The translations under genes were made by a program, and so were the position numbers. The notes below the pieces were generated by a model. The model was not told the origin of the DNA. It worked only from the letters and a program-made list of their open reading frames with translations, and searched no databases. Shown here piece by piece: positions 56,398 to 64,000 of a stretch of DNA of 64,000 nucleotides. The DNA is from Gnetum montanum (lineage: Eukaryota; Streptophyta; Gnetopsida; Gnetales; Gnetaceae), in contig MNCI01004801.1 of the NCBI GenBank assembly GCA_015680685.1, positions 664,237 to 728,236 of the forward strand. The letters run 5' to 3'. How positions within the stretch are numbered: position 1 is the first letter of the stretch; every line of letters begins with the position of its first letter.

Positions 56398-58700
56398 TCA
56401 TGTAGTTCTTGGTGGCAGTGGCTCCTCCATTGGTGACTTCCCTTTGTCTTGTGCTCTAGGCTTTGAGGCTTGATGGCGTTGAAGTATGGCCTAGAGTTTC
56501 TCCTCTTTGGTTCAAGGATCTTGTGTCATCCATGGTAATGTTCCAATATTTGATAGAGTTGGCACTTCCCATGGACAGGGTAGTTGTGGAAACATTTGGT
56601 TGGCCTTGACGTACCAAGCTGCGAACACCCGTCATTCCTCCTCATAGGCTCTAGCTTTATCCTTGTATTCATGAAGATCCATTAGCCATTGAGCCAAGTT
56701 GGTTGTGACATCTTTCTATCCATGGTAGCTGGATTTTACCACCTTAAGTTCATAATTTGCAACATCTAGTTTTTCCAACAACTTCTTGCATTCTGCAAAT
56801 TCAGCTTCATATTTGATATGGGTGGTTGCTACCTACTGCTTGAGCTCTTACCTTGGGTGCCCTACTGTTAACATGGTAAGGTTGGCATATCTTATATTTT
56901 TCAACTCCATGTACTTTGTCAAGTCCTAAATCTATAGGTCCCGGTTCTTTACTTCCGCTTGGTGGGCAAAGGCATATGTGTCCAATATGGCCTGCCAATC
57001 AGTGTGTTGAGCACTGATAGTGTTGATCTGGGCCTTGGCCATATGGATCTCTTTTTCAAGGATCTGTTTATAAATCCCCACATGATTGCAGAAGTGCTCC
57101 TTTAGCTTTTTATGTCATTTAGCCTCGTTCTATGACATGCTTATCTCAATTGCTAACTTTTGACGAATGACATGTACCTCCTCCATCGAGAGGGTTTGAT
57201 TTTCTCTAGATAAACAACTTACATCCAGGTTGACCCAAATGAATTGTTCTCATAATTAATGAAAGTGTTCATCGAGAACATTCTTTTTCTTTTCTACAGT
57301 GATCAATCGAAGGTTTTTAGCAACCAGCTACTTGTTTTCTTCTTGTAAGGCCTTGAGTGCCTTAAGATGCGCATGAGTTTCCGCCTGTGCTATGGAGGCA
57401 TCCCAAATAGCCTTCTCCTTTTCATCCACCACCCTTTCATTCTCTATGATTAACTTGGTTAGCTAATTGATTCTAAAGTTCTCTAGCTGGTGTATGGGAA
57501 AAAATTGTAGAGGGTCCCACTATGCTGCTTGTAAGGCCACAAGCTACTCTTGTAGTTTTTGCACTTCAACTTTAGCATGCTCAGCCCTTACTTTTATTAT
57601 GACCATATTTTCCTTTATGGAAATGAGGTCTGATTGAATTGCTATGACATCTTGAGGGATGTCAAATAGGGACGTCATTACTTGCCCTGTTTGAAGCAAT
57701 CGATCAAGCACATCCTCATGTTTTGTAGGAGTCATTGAAGTTTTAGCCAAAGTTTGAGCATCCCGTGCTACTGAGAGATCTTCCAGTGGCACAATAGGTA
57801 TGATGAAGGATTCTTTGATGTGGTCTACAACCACTTCTGTAGCTCCCGAAACATTCTAGTGTTGCATGACCACCATGGTGGCCCCTTCACCAGTCTCTAA
57901 TTGCACCTAGAAAGATGCTACGTTTCCTGAGATCTATTGTGACCATCTACTTTCCCCTCCTCCTATTTGAATGGATACTTCCCCCCTTGTGCAATCTAAT
58001 GAAACCATAGGCTGGATGGCATCATCGATGATGCAGAAGAGGTTTGCTTCATCATGACTTTCCCAACTGACTGTCTCATGTTCTGTAGGAGTCATTGAAG
58101 TTTTAGCCAAAGTTTGAGCATCCCGTGCTGCTGAGAGATCTTCTAGTGGCACAATAGGTATGATGAAGGATTCTTTGATGTGGTCTGCGACCACTTCTGT
58201 AGCTCCCGCAACATTCTAGTGTTGCATGACCACCATGGTGGCCCCTTCACCAGTCTCTAATTGCACCTAGAAAGATGCTACGTTTCCTAAGATCTATTGT
58301 GACTATCTACTTTCCCCTCCTCCTATTTGAATGGATACTTCCCCCCTTGTGCGATCTAATGAAACCATAGGCTAGATGGCATCATCGATGATGCAGAAGA
58401 GGTTTGCTTCATCATGACTTTCCCAACTGACCGTCTCAATGATGGCCCTAAGATGGCTCATCGACAATTTGTAGTCTTGTGGTGGTGGCGGTTGATCCTA
58501 GCCTATGCTAGGTCCTACTTCTTATTGTTGGCTGGGACCCATGACTGGAGGTTGACTGGGTCCAGCCATCTGTTCTTCTTCTTGTTCTAGTCCCAACTCT
58601 TTGCCAGTGCTTTTTCTTGGAGTTGGCACCTTTAGCAATTTAGCATATGAAGCAGTTTGGGCTTTTCAGAGGACATCATTGGTGTATCCTTGAATACCAG
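56398..58700 (-). pseudogene. Coiled-coil protein pseudogene of unknown family
   Basis: On minus: KVPTPRKSTGKELGLEQEEE and MAGPSQPPVMGPSQQ, then DYKLSMSHLRAIIETVSWES, ANLFCIIDDAIQPMVSLDC, a duplicated block DHIKESFIIPIVPLEDLS, and a long heptad-rich part (ENMVIIKVRAEHAKVEVQKL; further on EAEFAECKKLLEKLDVANYE). It ends EYKDKARAYEEE, FPQLPCPWEVPTLSNIG and GKSPMEEPLPPRTT with TGA at 56400-56398. The family is not recognised. It is not the same protein as the accessory gene. Stops and frameshifts are many. It may be another transposon-borne ORF cut by the E4 LTR. Confidence 0.55.
57715..58440 (-). repeat. 360-bp in-frame direct tandem duplication
   Basis: CTCATGTTYTGTAGGAGTCA begins both copies, at 57715 and 58075. 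The copies differ at only a handful of positions (for example CTACTGAGAG against CTGCTGAGAG). The period is 360 bases, 120 codons, so the coiled-coil reading frame is preserved across it. Confidence 0.85.
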
Positions 58701-58729
58701 TGAATCACCACTAATTTCAGCCTAGCACT

Positions 58730-60354
58730 TTGAAATGGAAATGACTCAAGCCCTTTTGAAGTTTCGGAGATAAAATTTGGCTAAGGCATTGAGCTCACAC
58801 CCATCCTACCCAAGGTAGTTTATTCACCCTTAGCGTGAATGACTTCAAGCAGCATCAAAATCAAGTCAAAAGTGAAGGTCAATTGTTCAAAGTTCAAAAT
58901 TCCAGTGTTCAGAGTCCAACGTCAGAAATTGCAAGGTCACGCTACAGGTCACACTAAGTGTGACCATAGTGTGACCTATCCAAAACCCAATGTGACCTAC
59001 CCAAAATGGCTCCAAATCAGACACATTCAAGATCAAATTTCTAGATTTAGATCACACATAGGCAGGCAGTATTCACACTTCAAAAATCCAAGCTTCAAAA
59101 TTCAAAAAATGGTATCAAAAAGTATCTTTTATCTTTCTCATGCTGAAGGTCATGCTCAGCGTGAGTACAATGTATGCACGTTGAGACACACACGCTGATG
59201 CTGGGATGCTGGGACTCATGCTAGAAGTCATGCTAGGCATGAGTGCAGCATGAACACAATTCAACTCACGATGAAGCTCAACTCAACTTAGGCTAAAGGC
59301 ACATCAACTCACGTTGGAAGTCCTGGTCAAACAAAGATGCCTCAAACAATCAAAAATTGACATCTCAACCTCCTGTAGCACTCAATCCATGGCCAAGCAA
59401 GCCAGGATTGAATTTCTCTTATTGTACATTTCATTCTAACTCTTCATTTGTGGGTTTGTTAGGCCCTCATGGTCTAAATTGTACGTACTCCCATGGGCTT
59501 GAGTAACTCATGAGTTGTAAAATGCAATGTATCTGGTCAAGAACATAGCTTGCCAACATACATCTAACTCTCACCAACACACATCCAACTCATGCATAAC
59601 TATCCATTGGACATGTGTCACTTGATCTATTTTCCTATTAAATCCCAACTATTGATTCCATTCAAGGATTTCGCACCTAAGCCCGGCCCAACCCTACAAA
59701 TACCCTGTCAATTCACATGAATCGGGGTTGGAAATTCAAGACATTGGGAATTCTGAGAACATACAAGAAAACCAGCAAATCCTTGGGTGCTCAGCACACT
59801 TGACTCTTGGCATCCAAGCACTTCTCATGTACATTGTCATATCATCACATCACCGCATCACATCACCCCAGGGCTAGGCATCTGACTTGCCATCCACACA
59901 TGTGCAACTACACTTTGACTAGTGCACATCTTTTCTAAGTAATACAATTTAGTCCATTTTTCTGACCAATCATTATTTCCATTTACTTTGTTTTTATATT
60001 TAGTTTACACTCTGTTTGCATTATGCTTACTTACACTAGTTTTCCTTCTATTTATGTTCTGCTTATATTCTATTTACAATCCTATTTACGTTCTGTTTGC
60101 AATACACTACATATATTTCTATTTATGTTTTGTGTGCACTGTTCACATTTTAAGATATGATAACCCCAGTGTAAGCCATAGTTTACACTTGGGGAAGTCC
60201 TTGGCTGATTTGCATGCAAGCCATCCAAGGCACTCTACCTTCATTCCCTTTTCTAGCTTGCCCTTAAGTGAAGGCAGGGTCAGCTGTGTGTGTCTGATGA
60301 TCTTTTAGTGTCGTTTTCCCTTCCAGCCTTATACCAATGATTTAGGTTAGTATA
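58730..60354 (+). repeat. 5' LTR of E4 (start approximate)
   Basis: It ends TTTAGGTTAGTATA at 60354, five bases (GTTTT) before the primer site. CTACAAATACC at 59694-59704 stands where E3 has CTATAAATACC. Words CATGCTGGGAC, CATGCTCAGCGTGAG and CACGCTGATGC (59145-59250) resemble the E2 LTR subrepeats. The left end is set by the E2 LTR length only. Confidence 0.6.
58947..58965. repeat. Palindrome GGTCACACT-A-AGTGTGACC with half-site copies
   Basis: A perfect 9-bp inverted repeat with a one-base centre in the E4 LTR, preceded by AAGGTCACGC (58933) and followed by AGTGTGACCT (58968) and ATGTGACCTA (58990). The spacing suggests a protein-binding cluster. Confidence 0.6.
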
Positions 60355-60359
60355 GTTTT

Positions 60360-60378
60360 TGGTTCTAGAAGGAGGGCT
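60360..60378 (+). promoter_or_regulatory. Primer-binding site of E4
   Basis: TGGTTCTAGAAGGAGGGCT, five bases after the LTR end. It differs from the E2 site by a few bases and shares TCTAGAAGGAGGGC/GCTAGAAGGAGGGC. Confidence 0.65.
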
Positions 60379-60474
60379 GACTTGTTTATTATCTATCAAA
60401 ACCTATCTAAAAAATGTGTTGATTAAAGCCTAACTAGTTTGCACATGCAAGTTTAAATCACCCATCTTGATCGT

Positions 60475-60745
60475 CCTACCTCACGCTGCAGTACTCACGC
60501 TATAGTCTACCTGTAGTCTACTCACGTCATTACCCTAACTCTCATGCTATAGCTACCTCTCATGCTATACCTTGGCATGACAAGCTACTTGTTGGTCACG
60601 TTGTCTAGCATGCTGCCTATCGGCCACTCTGTTCGACATGCTGCCTGTTGGTCACGCTGTCCGGCACGCTGCCTATTGGTCATGCTATCTGTTTGGCATG
60701 CTAAAGTTTGGTCATGATGTAGTTGTATCATGCTGGTCATGCTGC
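60475..60745 (+). repeat. Leader repeats of E4
   Basis: Units of about 30-40 bp with CATGCTGCCTRTYGGYCACG CTGT (two blocks) at 60590-60720, and earlier CTCATGCTATAGCTACC/CTCACGCTATAGTCTACC. They occupy the same place as the CGTGC repeats of the E2 leader. Confidence 0.6.
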
Positions 60746-60792
60746 GGTTGCTTGCAATCCAACTCATCTAGCCTAGTCCGCTCACATTCATC

Positions 60793-63050
60793 ATGGAATC
60801 CTCCCAAATCAACCCAGTAACACTACTGATCACTGACTTTGGAGTTGAAACGTCGAATCCTGTAACTGATACAGAATCCATATCCATTATTGAACACATA
60901 AATCCCCAAGGCCCTATGCACCATTCGCTCAGGCTATAAGGGAAATCCCTACTCATGCGACTCTTACACCCAAACAGTATAACTTCATCTATGTCAAAAT
61001 CCAAGCCAACCTACCTATCAACCGTATAGAGAGGGAAGCGAAGCGAGAATATGAATTTATCCACAAAGGAGGACGTGAGTTTATCCCTTTAGCATTTGAC
61101 ATAATCCCGCTATCTAAAAACCATCATAAGCTCATATCCTAGCTTCTTATGGCTAGAAGTCAAGCCTTACGGCTACCGCCAATAGAGCCCCAAGATGAGG
61201 AAGATGATTTTGCAGCCCAATCTGAACATGGAGATTTCTACAGCACCATCAGTCCCCATGCCTATACAAACCCATTATTCCACCCTTTTTTGGAAGAAAC
61301 TATGCTTCCTCCTTCATCCACAAACACTCATGCACCAATCTCCTAACAAGAGGTACTTGCTTCCATTCCTATCTTCTCTATGCTCAATAATATTCACTCT
61401 GATGCGTCCACTTCCATCGTGCCCCTACAAGTACATCCCCAAAAACTCCCTCCCCAACCTAACATAGGGCCAATATTTCAACCCCAAGTAATTGGAATGC
61501 TATCAGTCATACCAACCTCCACATCCATCCATTACATACCTCAGGTGCAGATCCATGGGGCATAATTGATTACTCCAACCCAACATGTTTAGGGTGTTAC
61601 TTCACAACCTATGGCTGGGCAATGGGTTCCACTGGTAGTCTCAATCCTAAATACCATCTAACCACAAAAAACGTTATCCCAACAACCTCTCTTTCCACAA
61701 ACAATGCAAAAACTGAATCATTATCAACCACAATCTGCCATTGGTCTGCCTACTACCCAAGAATGGGCAGACAGACAAAAAATGATGCACTCCTTGGTAG
61801 AAGAATTAAAACGTCTTAAAACTATGAATACTAAGGAAGTCAAGGTACTAGATTTCTATCAAGATTATCCAATTGACCCCTTAGTCCCACCCTTAACCTT
61901 GCCAAAGGGAGTCTCATTACCCCAGCTAACCAAGTATAATGGAGAGGGAGACCCAAATGCCCATCTAGTAATGTTTCTAACAGAAAGTATTTTGCTTCAA
62001 ACACGGCCCCATGTAATTTTGCATGTGCTTGCTATGTCCTTACCCAGAAAATCCTTAGAATGGTACTGAGCTTTACCCCATAGCTCCATATCTTCTCTAG
62101 AGGATTTATTGCACCAATTTTTCACCCATTTCAAGTACAATCTAAAACCTGAAGCCACATTAGATAGATTGATTCAAATTAAATAAGTGCCATTAGAGCC
62201 AACACAGAAATATATCCAAAGGTGGAGTGTAGCCTTAAATGAACTTCACAAACCTATCCCTGAAACATATCTCCTTACCATCCTTTAGGCAGCTATAAAT
62301 GACTTTATTAAGTCAAAGCTTTACTATCTGAAAGCTTGCACATTGAGCCAAGCATTCGTGCAAATCAAAGACATAGAAGAGGTGGCAAAAACAAGTAATG
62401 ACCCAGCTTACTCAACTTTTAGGAGCCAACATACAAGGAAAGATAAATCCAAAACAATAGTAGCAGTAGTGGCCAAACAACCCCACGTAGTCATTTAGGA
62501 CAAAAGGGAAAACAACCTACTATTCCAAACAGCTATGAAAGAACCACACCCACTCCTACACCTAAAAATTCTTCAAATAGAAACAACAACATAGGTCATG
62601 CCCATACCTTTGAAAGAAAATACCCTACTCAATACACACCATTTCCCATGAAGCCTTCACAATTTCTTGACCAACTTCTAAAGGCCAGGCTAATTCAACA
62701 CAAACAAATGTCTCCTGTGGCCTCTCAAAGACATGATCAATTTTGTGAATTGGCCAAAAATTCAGCCTTAGCAACAACCAACGAACCCCCCATTTCAAAA
62801 GGCTTTAGGTTGGATAGGTTTTTTGAATATCACCAATGGTGTGGTCATGGCACTGATTACTACTTTACGTTGAAACAGGATATACAATGCATGATCGATA
62901 GGGGCAAAGTAGTATTCGATGAAGCAAACCTAGTAAGACCCCAAAACCAATCCATGGGGGTCTACAAGGATCCTCTCAATACTAAAAATGCACCATATGT
63001 GATTAATACTATCCATATGGAAGATAGACAAGATGTTTCTTGAAAACCCT
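60793..63050 (+). pseudogene. gag: E4 gag
   Basis: ATG at 60793 (MESSQINPVTLLITDFG). After frameshifts come KREYEFIHKGGREFIPLAFD, DEEDDFAAQSEHGDFYSTIS, a P/T/H-rich stretch, VLDFYQDYPIDPLVPPLTLP, GVSLPQLTKYNGEGDPNAHL, FTHFKYNLKPEATLDRLIQI, a basic linker, SQFLDQLLKARLIQHKQ, and the knuckle FFEYHQWCGHGTDYYF, in which the first and last Cys are changed. It ends with QSMGVYKDPLNTKNAPYVIN. Stops and frameshifts show that it is dead. Confidence 0.8.
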
Positions 63051-64000
63051 TTGTGATTCGTAGGCCTTCAGAAAACACACCTACCCCAACATATCCTCAA
63101 ACCCCTTTCATCATGCACACATCCCCCACACCGCCAAAACCATTCGTCATTCATTTTCCTCCTTCTATTGCAACCACAACTACACCATCTGAAAATTGAT
63201 CCACTCCCTTTGTGATCTGGGTGCCAAAACATCTTGATACACAACCCACCTCCATTCCCCCGTGATCTCTACGAGAACATCTTGCCGATAGACTGACAAG
63301 AGAACCCTTGGAAACAGAAAATCATCAACACAAATTAGGACCACCAAAGCCAACACCGCTAAATGTTGTTCCCATGGGTCCATCCATTAATGAGCCTAGT
63401 ACAAGTCACAAAAATGAGGATAATGTCACAAGTCATGTCCCAAACCCAACATCTTTAATAAAAACCCCTCCACGGGAAATATGAATGCTAGGTCAAATGG
63501 ACCAAATCTCTACAGACAAGAGTTCCCCAAATGGTAAAGACCTATCGAATGCGTTGATGTAGGTCACATAAGCTTTTAAATAAAAGAATACTTCTTTAAG
63601 CTTGTATGATCTAGTAATGACTTCACCAGTACACTGAGAAGCTCTCATGCATATGTTAACTTCAATCCCTATTAGTGAGGACCTTCTTGTAGATGAACCA
63701 TCCATTCATGTAGTATTGTTCGTGCAACCTCAGGAATCAAAGACTACATCCCAAGAATTTCATGCTAAGGACATTAAGCTAGATGAGAAAATAGGATAAG
63801 TTACTATGACCCCTATGTTCATAATGATATAGGTTAATCATTTCAAGATACGTATGGTGCATGTCAATGACGGTGCAGCAACCAATGTAATACCTTTTTC
63901 CATCAGCGAAAAACTAGGACTTACCGAACAAATACAACCCACGACAACTTCTTTTCTAAAATCCTTCAGTGGTTCCCGTGTTGGAGTGAAAGGTATGGTT
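63051..64000 (+). pseudogene. pol: E4 protease region (incomplete at window edge)
   Basis: A P/T-rich linker, LVMTSPVH-like residues with a stop, MLTSIPISEDLLVDEPSIHV, then the catalytic strand IRMVHVNDGAATNVIPFSIS (N-D-G where D-T/S-G is expected), EKLGLTEQIQPTTTSFLKSF and SGSRVGVKGMV at the edge. Same order as E2. Confidence 0.7.

Larger units (their letters stand above)
58730..64000 (+). mobile_element. E4: Tat-type retrotransposon, runs off the right edge
   Basis: 5' LTR, primer site at 60360, leader repeats, gag from 60793, and protease reaching the window end. Gag follows E2 rather than E1/E3 (EEDDFAAQSE, GVYKDPLNTKNAPYVINTI). RT and the place of the accessory gene lie outside the window. 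Confidence 0.8.

Noticed and set aside
60590-60740. Minus-strand 60-codon frame with repeated QRAGQRDQQAACRTEWP
   Set aside because: A by-product of leader tandem repeats.

Overview
The window is nuclear DNA of a land plant with a large, transposon-dominated genome. No intact host gene is visible. Almost everything belongs to one family of very large Ty3/gypsy LTR retrotransposons. The pol order (protease, reverse transcriptase, RNase H, a second archaeal-type RNase H, integrase) and a gag ending in a C-x2-H-x4-H-x4-C knuckle point to the Tat lineage. The species cannot be named; a gymnosperm or other giant-genome plant is a guess from the style of the repeats.

Layout: (E0) 1-6889, a tandem-repeat region and a plus-strand gene copy, cut off by E1. 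(E1) 6890-26154, a minus-oriented element lacking its 5' end: 3' LTR, integrase, RNase H, RT, an opposite-strand gene (itself interrupted at about 15.2-18.96 kb by a foreign segment carrying a UDP-glycosyltransferase pseudogene), protease and gag. (E3) 26155-52037, a plus-oriented element meeting E1 head to head inside gag. E3 is split by (E2) 29349-45446, a complete minus-oriented element with two LTRs. (Remnants) 52038-55260: a gag scrap, a truncated LTR (E5) and another copy of the opposite-strand gene. (Unknown) 56398-58700: a decayed coiled-coil gene with a fresh in-frame 360-bp duplication. (E4) about 58730 to the right edge: 5' LTR, primer-binding site, gag and the start of protease.

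The most interesting point is the internal organisation of this family. In E1 and E2, and as a remnant in E3, a multi-exon gene with GT-AG introns lies on the strand opposite to gag-pol, BETWEEN protease and reverse transcriptase. Its exons 2-3 resemble an FCP1/SCP-like (NIF, HAD-superfamily) phosphatase domain whose catalytic aspartates are replaced in the readable copies. An unknown conserved domain, an acidic stretch, a coiled-coil region and an acidic tail follow. Introns that are antisense to the genomic RNA would survive retrotransposition. A sense-strand splice-acceptor-like site lies just before RT in three copies, so the gene may sit inside an Ogre-like intron.

Three fixed places (after protease, before RT, after integrase) carry tandem short hairpins: a constant AGTTTA flank, then a 3-5 bp stem whose sequence changes from unit to unit while pairing is mostly kept. 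A further stem-loop with compensatory changes brackets the polypurine tract. All copies contain stop codons or frameshifts, mostly transitions of the kind left by cytosine methylation, so these are relics, but E2 is fairly young.
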